DNA of 64,000 nt from Kiritimatiellota bacterium B12222 (GCA_029719485.1 CP120722.1:1054001-1118000); one strand, 5' to 3'; shown: positions 26,755-36,602, counted from the stretch's first letter. Notes: generated by a model from the letters alone, not told the origin. Program-made: numbers and translations.

Positions 26755-26772
26755 ATATGGAACTATATAGTT
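26755..26772 (-). promoter_or_regulatory. TATAG-type promoter/operator element, - strand copy of the first divergent region
   Basis: On the - strand it reads AACTATATAGTTCCATAT. It matches the + strand element at 26831 and the pair at 37609/37685, sharing CTATA, then GTTCCATA. It lies about 55 bases upstream of the LamG start, so the TATA part could act as its -10 box. Confidence 0.5.
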
Positions 26773-26830
26773 ATTACGGTTCATTGTTCAAACTAATATT
26801 CTATTTTTGTGTTTATTTAAAAACTTAAAA

Positions 26831-26848
26831 TGCTATAGAGTTCCATAT
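26831..26848 (+). promoter_or_regulatory. TATAG-type promoter/operator element, + strand copy of the first divergent region
   Basis: TGCTATAGAGTTCCATAT. TGCTATAGA fits an extended -10 box (TGnTATAnT), and the following GTTCCATA is conserved in the paralogous region, so it may also be a repressor site. It lies about 130 bases before the GH2-like start at 26979. Confidence 0.55.
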
Positions 26849-26978
26849 CGCAATTGTTTATTAACGTATTTTTAATGTGAAGGATATTTGTTCTTTCGGC
26901 GGATCACCGGGGTTGTTCTCAATCTTTGTTGTTGTTCTGAAAGGTCGTTACCCTTTTAATAACTCATCTACACTTCTT

Positions 26979-29900
26979 ATGAAAAAGACTCTTTTTACCT
27001 CCTGCCTGTCTTGGTTTCTCTTTGTTTGTGTCTCCGTTTTAGGGGATGTCGTGGCGTTATCGGATGGGTATAAGGCCTCATTGGCGGACAGTTATCGATT
27101 GGAAAATGAACAACGTAGGACCTACAGTCTTAATGGGGTGTGGAAGATCGGATTGACCGAAGTCATTACTGAGCAGCCTCCGGCAGCAGAGGATTTCGGA
27201 TTTGTGGTGGTTCCTTCGTCGTGGATGAACAGCACCGAATTTCCAATTACGGGAAATGATGGATTTGAATCGGGGAGTTGGAGCGGGACGAATCAATGGA
27301 AGGGCAAGAAATTTGCGGAGTACCCCAGTGCTTGGTATGTGCGTGAATTCGATAGTCCAGAAGTTGCGGACGACGAAGAGGTATTTTTAAAGCTTGATCG
27401 GGTGACCATTAGTGGAACGGTTTTGCTCAACGGCCAAGAAGTGGGCCGTTTATCGGAGCGTGAAGATGTTCGTTGGAATGTTACTGATATTTTAAACAGG
27501 GATGGGCAAGCGAACATCCTACAGGTGCGGGTAGACGCCTTGTTGTCCAAAAGTGTGAAAGCGTATTTGGGCGGTGACGAAACGGTCATGATCAAAGCGA
27601 AAGCCCAATTGCGGGGGATCACGGGTGATGTGTGGTTGCAAGTTGAACCTGCGGGACCCACCTTGCAAAATATTTTTATCACCACGTCTACTCGTCAGAA
27701 TACCATCACCTTCGCGGCGGAAATTTCCGGCGGGGCGTCGTCGGGTGGCCCTGTGGATTTTGTGGTGGATGTTTTCGACAAAGCCAGCGGTGAGAAGGTG
27801 AAAACCTTTCAGAAAACGTTGTCGGCGTTGCCGGCAGTGGGTCAGTCGATTTCCATGACCCATGCTTGGGCGGACGCTACACTGTGGGACACGGATCAAC
27901 CTCATTTATACACGGCAGTGGCTTCGTTGCAATCGGGAGCGCGCGATCTCGATACGACTTTTCCTGAAACCTTTGGTTTCCGGGAAGTGTGGATTGAAGG
28001 TCGGGATATTGTGCTGAACGGGAAGCCGTTGCATTTATTCAGTTATCATGCGCATGCGCACGACACCTTTGTGAATGCAGCCCGCAAGGTTGCGGAAGCT
28101 GAAATGGATGCGATGACGGCAATAGGGTTCAACTCGATTCAGTTGGGATCCGAAGGGACTTCTTCTGATGGGCGTTCCGCGCAATATTATCAGGATGTTC
28201 TGGAGCTCACCGATGCAAAAGGGTTACCCGTGATAATGCCTATTTATCCGGTTTATGCCTACGGCTGGGAGGATCCGGAGCAGCAGGAGCGGTGGACGGA
28301 ACACATGCAGGCATTGGTGAAGCGTTACCGGAATCATCCTTCCTTACTGGTGTATGGGATGAACTTCAATTATCTCGGATACGGTTGGGATATGAATCCG
28401 CATACCTGGGCCAGTGGCTATCAGCCGCCGGACACGATTAACAATTTAGGGAATAAACGGGTGCATGCGGATGACAGTGTCGCGCGTTTAAAACTGATCG
28501 ATGAATCCCGTTTGGTGTATAATCACGCCAGTGGAAATTATGGCGATTTCATCACTTCCAATTTTTATCCCTGCTGGCCTCCCTTGCAGGAGCTGGGGGA
28601 TTCCCTATCCGGTTGGGCCCAAACAGGGACCAAACCGATGATCTTTGTGGAGTTGTCGCTACCGGTGTATATTCTCGATCTTATGCGGGCCCGTCAGGGG
28701 AATTATATGGACGTCCGTTATTCGGAAGTGTTGGAGGCGGAGTATCTCAGTGAAACTTTGGGGGCGGAAGCGTATGCATTGCAGTCGGATACGTACCTGC
28801 AGTTAATCAGTGATGGGGCAACCCGTGAAAAGAAAGCTGGTTCAGACAAGTACAATGTGAATCAGTCCTATATCTGGAATTATGCCTTGCGTTTGCATGA
28901 GCCCCTCACGACAGGCATACTGGCCATGCGTCCATCCTTTTTTAAAGATTGGCGTAGCTACGGTCTTACGGGATTTTCACCCAACAACCGTCGGTTTATG
29001 GAATATTATGGACGTCAGTTCGAGCCATGGCAGGGACCGAAGGTGAATTTCGAGTATGATGATCTCACGGCACCGGGACCTAAACCGTTCACGCATCATA
29101 TTCCACAAGATCTCGAAATCACATTGGTGGGAATGATGACTCAGAAATATCTGCGGCCGGTTTTGATCTATTTTGGTGGCGATGCCGAAGAGGGCGTCAG
29201 CTCCAAGGATCATGCTTGGTTTAGTGGTGATCAGATTCATAAACAATTGGTGGTGGTGAATGACGCCCGTCAGCATCTTTCCTCTATGGTTCAGTGGCGC
29301 ATGGTCGACCTGTCCAATGAACAAAGCGTTGCGGAAGGAGAGGTCAAGGTGAAGGTCTCCGCTGGAACGGTCGCAAGCTTTGATGTTCGTTTGAAGGCGC
29401 CCGAAGTGGAGAGCCGTAGGGCCTACCGTTTGGAGGCGACCTGGTCGGGTCCGTTGGCTGAGCAGACTTATGTGGAGTCGTTCAGCTTGGAAGTTTTCCC
29501 CGAGATGGCTTTGGCGCCGTCTGTGCTCAAAACGACCATAGGTTTATTTGATCCGACTGGTAACACGCGTCAGGTTTTTGATCAGTTAGGCCTCTCATAT
29601 GTAGAGGTAAAAGCGGGTGAGCCATTGCCGGATTGTCAGGTCTATGTTGTGGGGCAGGATGTGCTGTCAGTCGAAACTCACATTCCACCAGAGATATTGA
29701 TTCAAGTAATTGAGCAGGGGCGGAGTTTAGTATGTTTTGAACAGCGTAACTTGCAGGATTTTGGATTACGGATGCATGCCCGGGGAGAACGGACGGTATT
29801 TCCGGTGGATCGTCAACATCCGGTGTTAAAAGGACTTCAGACGGAAGATCTTCGTCAGTGGCGGGGGGCTTTCAGTTTGAGTGAGGCGTATCCAAAAGAT

Positions 29901-31289
29901 CGGTTGGAAACGCCTGGACAGTATCCGGAAGAGTTTTGGAAATGGGGTAACCGCGGGGTGGTTTCATCTTATATGATTGAAAAGCCTGCGACGGGTCCGC
30001 TTCTGAGTATTTTAGAAAGTGGATTTGATCTCCAGTACACCCCTCTGGCCGAATTGCGGGAAGGGAAAGGGACGGTATTGCTCTGTCAGTTGGATGTGAC
30101 AGAGCGCGTGGGGGTGGATCCGGCCGCAACGAGTATCTTTCAGCAGCTGTTGACTTACGCATCCACCTTGCATCCCCGCAGCTTGAAACAGGTGACGCTC
30201 TCCGGAAAACTCACAGAGGATTCCTTGTTAAAATCGGCGGTGGACGAATCGATACAACGTGATCAGGAGATCGTGTTGCACGCGGGTCCGATATCCGCGG
30301 TGCAGAAAACGGAATTTGAAGCTGTGACCCAAAAGGGTGGAACCGTGATTTTGATGGGGGCTGAAGCCCTGCGTACGAGTGGTTTTCCATTGGCGGATCC
30401 GGAAACCTATTTTCGGGCGACGCCTTTGGATCAGACCTCCTTGGCTCGGGGGATCAGTAACGCGGATACTTTTATTAAAGATCAGCGTCGGGATGCGTTC
30501 CCGAAAATTGAAGAGGGCGTGATCGCCTTGACCGAACCGCCGGTGATCTCGATGAAACAGGAGGGAGCAGGGGCATATATACTAGTGGCGATTGATCCGA
30601 TCGATTACCGGGACAGCGATATTACACCTGAACGCTCGAAACGGATTTACGGAAAAGTGTTGCGCATGGTCTCCGTCATGACGACGCAAAGGGATGGAGC
30701 GTTGACCCCCTTGTCTCAAAATTATTTGGATGGGTTCAGTACTGCTCGATTAGATTTGCCTGGCAAATGGAAGTTTTCGATCGATCTGAATAATAAAGGT
30801 GCACGTGAAAAGTGGTTTAGTAGCGAGTTTGATGATGAGGCTTGGCAAATGTTGAGCGTTCCGGGCTTGTGGGAAAACCAAGGGATTACCACGGTGAACC
30901 CACGTTTTGCTGATTCCAAACGACCCTATGATGGCTTTGCGTGGTATCGTTGCGAAGTGATTATTCCTGAAAACATGATCGGGCAAGGGGACCTGTATCT
31001 TACTCTGGGCGCGGTGGATGATATGGATACGACCTACTTCAATGGTGAACGTATTGGTATGACAGGTAAAGAAACTGAAAATGCCTATGCGGTGATTCGC
31101 CGCTATCGTATTCCGGCGGAACTCATACAGGCAGGACAGTTGAACACCATTGCCGTGCGGGTGTATGACACCTTAGGTGGTGGTGGGATGACTGGACCGG
31201 AACTGTACATCGACCGTGGGGATGTGGATCCGTATCCCTACATGTTTACAGAGCCGATGTTTAATCCTTATAAACTCAAACGGTGGTAA
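26979..31289 (+). CDS. Giant secreted GH2-like glycoside hydrolase homologue (copy 1)
   Basis: 1436 residues from the ATG at 26979, where a signal peptide begins (MKKTLFTSCLSWFLF); an upstream in-frame start at 26877 lacks support. Order: N-terminal sugar-binding jelly roll (SAWYVREFDSP, VFLKLDRVTISGTVLLNG), an immunoglobulin-like domain, a TIM barrel (EVWIEGRDIVLNGKPLHLFSY to about residue 600), unassigned beta domains, and a second jelly roll at the C-terminus (GFAWYRCEVIIPE, YFNGERIG). The putative nucleophile is E558 in IFVELSLP. Where GH2 enzymes have the acid/base Glu (after RNHPSLLVYG), residue 463 is Phe. It heads an operon with a MarC-like protein and a glycosidase. Activity is therefore uncertain. 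Confidence 0.82.
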   Translation: MKKTLFTSCLSWFLFVCVSVLGDVVALSDGYKASLADSYRLENEQRRTYSLNGVWKIGLTEVITEQPPAAEDFGFVVVPSSWMNSTEFPITGNDGFESGSWSGTNQWKGKKFAEYPSAWYVREFDSPEVADDEEVFLKLDRVTISGTVLLNGQEVGRLSEREDVRWNVTDILNRDGQANILQVRVDALLSKSVKAYLGGDETVMIKAKAQLRGITGDVWLQVEPAGPTLQNIFITTSTRQNTITFAAEISGGASSGGPVDFVVDVFDKASGEKVKTFQKTLSALPAVGQSISMTHAWADATLWDTDQPHLYTAVASLQSGARDLDTTFPETFGFREVWIEGRDIVLNGKPLHLFSYHAHAHDTFVNAARKVAEAEMDAMTAIGFNSIQLGSEGTSSDGRSAQYYQDVLELTDAKGLPVIMPIYPVYAYGWEDPEQQERWTEHMQALVKRYRNHPSLLVYGMNFNYLGYGWDMNPHTWASGYQPPDTINNLGNKRVHADDSVARLKLIDESRLVYNHASGNYGDFITSNFYPCWPPLQELGDSLSGWAQTGTKPMIFVELSLPVYILDLMRARQGNYMDVRYSEVLEAEYLSETLGAEAYALQSDTYLQLISDGATREKKAGSDKYNVNQSYIWNYALRLHEPLTTGILAMRPSFFKDWRSYGLTGFSPNNRRFMEYYGRQFEPWQGPKVNFEYDDLTAPGPKPFTHHIPQDLEITLVGMMTQKYLRPVLIYFGGDAEEGVSSKDHAWFSGDQIHKQLVVVNDARQHLSSMVQWRMVDLSNEQSVAEGEVKVKVSAGTVASFDVRLKAPEVESRRAYRLEATWSGPLAEQTYVESFSLEVFPEMALAPSVLKTTIGLFDPTGNTRQVFDQLGLSYVEVKAGEPLPDCQVYVVGQDVLSVETHIPPEILIQVIEQGRSLVCFEQRNLQDFGLRMHARGERTVFPVDRQHPVLKGLQTEDLRQWRGAFSLSEAYPKDRLETPGQYPEEFWKWGNRGVVSSYMIEKPATGPLLSILESGFDLQYTPLAELREGKGTVLLCQLDVTERVGVDPAATSIFQQLLTYASTLHPRSLKQVTLSGKLTEDSLLKSAVDESIQRDQEIVLHAGPISAVQKTEFEAVTQKGGTVILMGAEALRTSGFPLADPETYFRATPLDQTSLARGISNADTFIKDQRRDAFPKIEEGVIALTEPPVISMKQEGAGAYILVAIDPIDYRDSDITPERSKRIYGKVLRMVSVMTTQRDGALTPLSQNYLDGFSTARLDLPGKWKFSIDLNNKGAREKWFSSEFDDEAWQMLSVPGLWENQGITTVNPRFADSKRPYDGFAWYRCEVIIPENMIGQGDLYLTLGAVDDMDTTYFNGERIGMTGKETENAYAVIRRYRIPAELIQAGQLNTIAVRVYDTLGGGGMTGPELYIDRGDVDPYPYMFTEPMFNPYKLKRW

Positions 31290-31292
31290 TCT

Positions 31293-31919
31293 ATGAGTCT
31301 TTCCACATTGCTCGCCTCTTCCGGGGCGGATTTCATCAGTGACTGGATTACGTTCTTTTTCTTGCTGACGCCTTTTTTCTGTATCTCAGCATTTCTCACC
31401 TTTTCTGTTCAGAAAAGTAAAGCGGAGCGGAAGCATCTGGCGATCAAATCGACGATTGCGATGTTGTTGATTGCAACCGGGTTGTTTTTGTTTGGCGATT
31501 TAATTTTCCGTGTATTTGGCATTACGGTGGACTCTTTCCGCGTTGGTGCGGGCATTCTATTGTTTTTAGTCGCGCTCGACAGTGTGCGGGGACGTCAATT
31601 GGCGACAACAGATGCCGAAGATCTTTCGGTGGTGCCGCTGGCGGTACCTATCGCGGTGGGTCCCGGAACGATCGGTGCTATCCTGGTGATGGGGAGTGAG
31701 TCGACCTCTTTGGACCAGATGTGCTTTCGTCTCGCAGCCCTTTGTTGTGCGATCCTAAGTTTGGGCGGCTTGTATTTGGGCGCACATGTTCTGGAGAAAT
31801 ATATTCCGAAAGATTTACTGGCGGTCTTAAGTAAACTTACTGGTTTATTTTTGGCGGCTTTTGCAGCAGAGTTGATATTTACAGGTGCGCGTCATTTACT
31901 TATGGCGCCTGTGATCTAA
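31293..31919 (+). CDS. MarC family (UPF0056) integral membrane protein
   Basis: 208 residues with about six hydrophobic helices. Family landmarks are FFFLLTPFFCISAFLTF at the N-terminus, GAGILLFLVALDSVRG in the middle and VPLAVPIAVGPGTIGAILVM. MarC proteins are inner-membrane proteins of uncertain transport function. The gene starts 3 bases after the giant GH2-like gene and ends 6 bases before the trehalase-like glycosidase, so it is embedded in a glycan operon. This is unusual for the family and may hint at a role in sugar or intermediate export or uptake. That role is inference from position only. Confidence 0.88.
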   Translation: MSLSTLLASSGADFISDWITFFFLLTPFFCISAFLTFSVQKSKAERKHLAIKSTIAMLLIATGLFLFGDLIFRVFGITVDSFRVGAGILLFLVALDSVRGRQLATTDAEDLSVVPLAVPIAVGPGTIGAILVMGSESTSLDQMCFRLAALCCAILSLGGLYLGAHVLEKYIPKDLLAVLSKLTGLFLAAFAAELIFTGARHLLMAPVI

Positions 31920-31925
31920 AAAATT

Positions 31926-33386
31926 ATGACAGAATCAGATTGGAGACAGCATGTTCCGAAACCCGTGTTTGAACAGAATGCGGGATTGGTTGAGCTGTAT
32001 TGGAAAGCATGGGAACTTGCCCACGACCACATCAAGCACCTGGAAGGGTTGCCGCAATCTCCTTATATGGATGAAGCATTCAGCGATACGAATATCTGGA
32101 TATGGGACACCTGCTTTATGGCCCATTTCTGCAAATACGCAGCGGATAGTTTTCCCGGCATTGAGAGTTTGAAAAATTTTTATGCGCCGATGCATGATGG
32201 GGTGACGTCCCCGATGATGATTCATATTCTGGACAACCCGCCCTTGTTTGCCTGGACGGAGATTGCGTATTATAAGCTGACGGCCGACCATGCGCATTTG
32301 GATCAATTACTTCACCGGGATCAATATCTGCAAAAACATTTCAAGTGGTTTGATACGGTACAGCCGGATTATGTATTGCCTCATTCCCCCACGTCAGCAC
32401 CGGTGTGTTTAAAACGTATTGCTGATGGGTACTTTTGGGAAGGGGGGCGAAGCGGGATGGACAATACGGTTCGCGGCAGGACGGGTGCCCATGCGGTGTG
32501 TGCGCGCCCCAATAATCCTGATATGCTCTGGGTGGATGCCGTTGCCCAACAAGGACTCAGTGCCCTTTGTATCGCCCGCATGGCGAACGCTCTGGGTGAT
32601 GTGGAGTTGGCCGCTACCTATGAGGTTGAGTATGAAAAGCTGAAGTGCTTGGTCAATGATCTCTATTGGAATGAAGAAGAGGGCATTTACTACGATATTC
32701 ATGCCGAAACGAAAGCGCATATGAAAGTGAAAACCCCGGCATCGTTTTGGCCGATGTTGGCGGAGATGTGTACTGAAGAGCAGGCGGCACGATTGGTGGA
32801 GTTGGTGAAGGATCCCACTATTTTTGGCGGCCCCATTCCTTGGGTGTCGTTGGCCAGAAACGATGCTGATTTTTGCGAAGGTGACGGTGATTATTGGCGG
32901 GGAGGGGTTTGGTTGCCCACCGCGTATATGGGGATCAAGGCTTTGGCAAAATATGGCTATGATGAATTGGCCGCGAAAACTTCACTCGAGATTCTTGAGC
33001 ACATGCTCGAAACGTACAGGACTTTCATACCGCATACGATCTGGGAATGCTACAACCCCTCGGAACCCGTGCCTGCCAAACACAGAGGCAAACAAGTTCG
33101 TCCTGACTTCTGTGGATGGTCTGCATTGGGTCCGATCTCACTTTTCATTGAAGATGTTTTGGGATTTCAGGTGATCGATGCCGCGCAAAAGCAAGTGGTG
33201 TGGTGGCTTCATCAGGAGGGAAGGCACGGTATCCAAAATCTTTATTTTGGAGATATTCATGCTGATATGATGACGGATGGAAAGGGGAAGGTCTCGGTGT
33301 CGAGCAGTGGGGCGTACACGCTGATCATTCATGGGCATGCTTATGAAATTGAAGCGGGTACAAAGACCTTTCAGCTCAGAACCTAA
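31926..33386 (+). CDS. Trehalase-like / MGH1-type (GH63-related) glycoside hydrolase (paralogue)
   Basis: 486 residues without a signal peptide. It carries the same landmarks as the gene at 23342-24778: SPYMDEAFSDTNIWIWDTCF (D61), NPPLFAWTEIAYY, GMDNTVRGR, MLWVDAVAQQGLSA, YWRGGVWLPTAYMG, and RPDFCGWSALGPISLFIE. It is the third gene of the + strand operon, 6 bases after the MarC-like gene. Having one paralogue on each side of the divergent promoter suggests they act on related linkages of the same glycan, or on its degradation intermediates, in the cytoplasm. Confidence 0.85.
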   Translation: MTESDWRQHVPKPVFEQNAGLVELYWKAWELAHDHIKHLEGLPQSPYMDEAFSDTNIWIWDTCFMAHFCKYAADSFPGIESLKNFYAPMHDGVTSPMMIHILDNPPLFAWTEIAYYKLTADHAHLDQLLHRDQYLQKHFKWFDTVQPDYVLPHSPTSAPVCLKRIADGYFWEGGRSGMDNTVRGRTGAHAVCARPNNPDMLWVDAVAQQGLSALCIARMANALGDVELAATYEVEYEKLKCLVNDLYWNEEEGIYYDIHAETKAHMKVKTPASFWPMLAEMCTEEQAARLVELVKDPTIFGGPIPWVSLARNDADFCEGDGDYWRGGVWLPTAYMGIKALAKYGYDELAAKTSLEILEHMLETYRTFIPHTIWECYNPSEPVPAKHRGKQVRPDFCGWSALGPISLFIEDVLGFQVIDAAQKQVVWWLHQEGRHGIQNLYFGDIHADMMTDGKGKVSVSSSGAYTLIIHGHAYEIEAGTKTFQLRT

Positions 33387-33852
33387 GCGCTGCATGTTTA
33401 GGTAAAGGGTGTGGGCGTTGAAAAATCTCGATGCATTCTGGAGCCTCATTCTACTGGTGCCCCTTCGATGTGTTTGGCTAGGGTGTGGGCTTGGGCGATG
33501 CTAAGTAGCCCCAAAACCAGAACTTGATTTCAGGAGTGTCAGAAAGGGGGGAGAGGACACAAAAGCGAGAGCGTCCAAAACAGGGGGATGGGTTGCTTTC
33601 TCGCCCCCGCGGACAAAAGCCGGGTCGCTGAAGAAAATTCATATCTTATGGATAGGTTTGAAATAGTTCCGACTTTTCTGTCGCTTTGAGGTGGATTTTA
33701 TTACGAAAATGTAAATCCTGTAGTTTTTTTTAAATAATATAGCGCTATAGAGGTATATAATGTTGACGGATGTGTGAATTAGGTTTTATTTTCATTTTAA
33801 ATGAAACGACCAGACGAACGCATTTACCATTTTTAATAAACCTCTGAAACCT
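33387..33852. other. Intergenic stretch before the first beta-repeat PEP-CTERM gene
   Basis: 466 bases. On the - strand, 33446-33523 reads as 24-25 open codons ending in TGA (VLVLGLLSIAQAHTLAKHIE and four more), with no start in frame. This could be the tail of a lost gene, but it is too short to identify. The right part is AT-rich and holds the TATAG-type element at 33743. Confidence 0.4.
33743..33761 (+). promoter_or_regulatory. TATAG-type promoter element upstream of the first beta-repeat PEP-CTERM gene
   Basis: CGCTATAGAGGTATATAAT. The CTATAGAG core is shared with the elements at 26831 and 37685. An overlapping TATAAT (33756-33761) is an alternative -10 box. About 90 bases separate it from the start codon. 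Confidence 0.45.
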
Positions 33853-34977
33853 ATGGATACAAACATGAAAAAACTAACCAACCCGAACCTCGTGAAGCTG
33901 ATGGCTTCGATTCTATTGTTCACCCCTCTCATTACTGCGCAGGCGGCAGATTATACTTGGGGAGGAGGCGACTCCGTCTATACGGATACCAGTGCCGCTG
34001 GTTGGGCTGGTGGTCCACCAAATTTAGCCGCTGGTGATGCCGCAACCATTAATTCGGGTGCGATTGAGTATGTTGCGGGGGGTGACTTTATTGTGGGATC
34101 AAGTCAATCGTTTACCATGAATGGCGGTTCTTTCACCCAAACGGGTTCGATCGCTTGGATGAATATTGGTAATGCTGCGGGTGGGGGAACGGTTACAATT
34201 AACTCCGGTGCGACCTTCAATACTGGAACCGCCGCCCGGATGCTGGTGGGTAACTTCGGTAAGGTCGCGAATTTGAATGTGAATGGCGGTACCTATAATG
34301 CGATGGGCACCCTCACTAGAGTTGGAGATGGCAGTTTAGTCACTTCTACCCTTTCGCTCTCAGGAAGTGCGGACGCGAATTTAGGTGCTTTAGAGATCTA
34401 TAAGGGGCAAGTATTGGCTAATGGTGGCACCCTGGATTATACAGGAATTGACTTTAAAAGTGGGTCTTTCACTATTGACGGTGCCACAGTTACGCAAAGC
34501 GCAGGCAACATGTCTGTGAATGCAAATTCTGACTTTTCATTGGCCAGTGGACATTTTTCGGTGGCAAACGGTTTGTTTGTTGCAGATGGTGGAAGCAGTT
34601 CCATTTCCGGTGGAACCTTTACTGCGGGACAGTTGTCTTTCACTTCCGATGATGTGATTGATTTTGCCGGAGGGGTGATTCATTTGGATGGCTCTAGTTC
34701 TGAAGGGATTCTGACGACTGGCGGTACGCAATATTTGAACTTCACCAGCGGTTCTGTGGGCAGTCTGTTTGTGGACAACCTGGATGCATCCGGTTTGAAC
34801 GCCTTGCTGAGTGATGGACGGATACGTGTTGATGGTGTGACCAATGAGGCGTTCTTTTCAGCATCCGTAGATGGTAGTGGATATAGTATTTCTGCAATTC
34901 CAGAGCCTTCAGCCTTGGTGTTGGTGTTGTTAGGATTGATTCCTGTGGTAACGTTCCTTAGACGCCGCCAAAGTTAA
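33853..34977 (+). CDS. Beta-repeat surface protein with PEP-CTERM signal (copy 1)
   Basis: 374 residues; the ATG at 33853 or the one four codons later (33865) could be used. The signal peptide ends near LITAQAADYTW. The body is glycine-, serine- and threonine-rich with repeated strands (GAIEYVAGGDFIVGS, GGGTVTINSGATF, LNVNGGTYNA), as in autotransporter-like right-handed beta-helices. The C-terminus is AIPEPSALVLVLLGLIPV plus RRRQS, a PEP-CTERM tag for exosortase. A close paralogue follows at 35455. From about codon 200 onward the two are almost the same at the DNA level, whereas the first halves have drifted. Role probably structural or adhesive; no catalytic motif seen. Confidence 0.87.
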   Translation: MDTNMKKLTNPNLVKLMASILLFTPLITAQAADYTWGGGDSVYTDTSAAGWAGGPPNLAAGDAATINSGAIEYVAGGDFIVGSSQSFTMNGGSFTQTGSIAWMNIGNAAGGGTVTINSGATFNTGTAARMLVGNFGKVANLNVNGGTYNAMGTLTRVGDGSLVTSTLSLSGSADANLGALEIYKGQVLANGGTLDYTGIDFKSGSFTIDGATVTQSAGNMSVNANSDFSLASGHFSVANGLFVADGGSSSISGGTFTAGQLSFTSDDVIDFAGGVIHLDGSSSEGILTTGGTQYLNFTSGSVGSLFVDNLDASGLNALLSDGRIRVDGVTNEAFFSASVDGSGYSISAIPEPSALVLVLLGLIPVVTFLRRRQS

Positions 34978-35002
34978 GATCTGATACTCTTTGAATGTTT
35001 AG

Positions 35003-35036
35003 ACGGCATGTAGGTTCTCCTGCATGCCGTTTTTTT
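35003..35036 (+). terminator. Intrinsic terminator after beta-repeat PEP-CTERM gene, copy 1
   Basis: A 12-bp stem (35003-35014 with 35019-35030, one G-U pair) with a 4-base loop, followed by a run of seven T residues. The same hairpin is repeated after copy 2. Confidence 0.92.
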
Positions 35037-35174
35037 ATTTATATACGATAATGTACATGGGCGGTATTTTTGATAACAAAAGTGTCGTTTATTCCGGTTG
35101 CCGAGTAGTTTGTAATGTGAATGATGGGGAGGGAATCGGCGTGAATGTATAGGGGAAGGATGAGGGGTGTTGGA

Positions 35175-35206
35175 CTCAAAATCAAAGAGCTAGTTTTGAT
35201 TTTGAG
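35175..35206. repeat. Perfect inverted repeat, AT-rich
   Basis: Arms CTCAAAATCAAA and TTTGATTTTGAG, 12 bp each, with an 8-base spacer. It lies 170 bases beyond the terminator of one PEP-CTERM gene and about 250 before the next start, so an operator role is possible; a terminator is less likely because the flank lacks a good T run. Confidence 0.7.
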
Positions 35207-35454
35207 CTTTATTTATGGGGTATTTCTACGGTTTGTAGATGAAAATATTAGCTTACCTAAACGCCAAGCAATGAAATTTTAGTTGTTGAATCGAGGTTTA
35301 TGGGCATGCATCGCTAGAAATATCAGTTCCTGAACAGGTGTGAATAGGTTTTGAGCGTTTTACCGGGATCCCAAGGAAGAGTTAAAATCTGTCACTTTAT
35401 TTTCAGTTAAAAAGGATTAGCATGATCGAGTTATATTTTAACCTTTCAAATCGT

Positions 35455-36579
35455 ATGGATACAAACATGAAAAAACTGACAGACATTCCTTTTTTGAAGC
35501 TGATGGCTTCAATAGTGATTTTTACCCCGTTACTTGCTGTGCATGCAGTGGACTACACCTGGCAGGGAGGAGATTCAGTTTATACAGACGTCGGTGCATC
35601 CGGTTGGGCGGGTGGTCCTCCCGATTTAGGGGGCGGGGATACGGCAACCATTGATTCGGGTGCGATTGAGTATGTTGCGGGTGGTGACTTCATCATCGGG
35701 GCAGGAAAATATTTCACCATGAATGGCGGCTCTTTTATTCAAAGTGGTTCAGGTTCTTGGATGAAAATCGGTAATGCTGCAGGTGGGGGAACCGTTACGG
35801 TTGGCGCTGGTGCAAGCTTTACTCTCGGAACAGCAGGACGGTTGTTAATTGGAGATTTTGGTAAGGTGGGCATACTTCATATAGATGGCGGCACCTACAA
35901 TGCGACGGGTGCTCTGACGGAAGTAGGTGACGGCAGTTTGGTTACTTCAATTCTGGAGCTCTCAGGAACTGCGGATGCGAATTTAGGAACGTTGGAGATA
36001 TATAAAGGAGCGATATTGGCCCATGGAGGTAGCCTGGATTATAGCGGGATAGACTTTAAAAGTGGGTCTTTCACTATTGACGGTGCCACAGTTACGCAAA
36101 GCGCAGGCAATTTGTCTGTGAATGCGAATTCTGACTTTTCATTGTCCAGTGGACATTTTTCGGTGGCAAGCGGTTTGTTTGTTGCAGATGGGGGAAGCAG
36201 TTCCATTTCCGGTGGAACCTTTACTGCGGGGCAGTTGTCGTTTACTTCTGATGATGTGATTGATTTTGCCGGAGGGGTGATTCATTTGGATGGTTCTAGT
36301 TCTGAAGGGATTCTGACCACCGGCGGTACGCAATATTTGAACTTCACCAGCGGTTCTGTGGGCAGTCTGTTCATCGATAACCTGGATGAATCGGGTTTGA
36401 CTTCGTTGCTCAGTGATGGTCGGATTCGTATGGATGGTGTGACCAATGAGGCGTTCTTTTCAGCAACTGTGGATGGTAGTGGATATAGCATTTCCGCGAT
36501 TCCAGAGCCTTCAGCCTTGGTGATGGTGTTGTTAGGATTGATTCCTGTGATAACCTTTTTAAGACGTCGCCAAAGTTAA
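35455..36579 (+). CDS. Beta-repeat surface protein with PEP-CTERM signal (copy 2)
   Basis: 374 residues from the ATG at 35455, chosen to match the paralogue (MDTNMKKL); an in-frame ATG at 35422 with AAGGA upstream would add 11 residues. Signal peptide, beta-repeat body and C-terminal IPEPSALVMVLLGLIPV plus RRRQS as in copy 1. The DNA from about 36052 through the terminator near 36633 is nearly the same as 34450-35031, while the first half differs at many positions. This suggests recent exchange between the copies. Predicted surface-anchored protein, no enzymatic motif seen. Confidence 0.87.
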   Translation: MDTNMKKLTDIPFLKLMASIVIFTPLLAVHAVDYTWQGGDSVYTDVGASGWAGGPPDLGGGDTATIDSGAIEYVAGGDFIIGAGKYFTMNGGSFIQSGSGSWMKIGNAAGGGTVTVGAGASFTLGTAGRLLIGDFGKVGILHIDGGTYNATGALTEVGDGSLVTSILELSGTADANLGTLEIYKGAILAHGGSLDYSGIDFKSGSFTIDGATVTQSAGNLSVNANSDFSLSSGHFSVASGLFVADGGSSSISGGTFTAGQLSFTSDDVIDFAGGVIHLDGSSSEGILTTGGTQYLNFTSGSVGSLFIDNLDESGLTSLLSDGRIRMDGVTNEAFFSATVDGSGYSISAIPEPSALVMVLLGLIPVITFLRRRQS

Positions 36580-36602
36580 GATCTGATACTCTTTGAATGT
36601 TT

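Larger units (their letters stand above)
34978..35454. other. Intergenic stretch between the two beta-repeat PEP-CTERM genes
   Basis: 477 bases with no credible gene. It contains the terminator at 35003 and a separate perfect 12-bp inverted repeat (35175-35186 with 35195-35206, loop of 8) that is AT-rich and may be a binding site or a second terminator. Nothing else was recognised. Confidence 0.6.
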
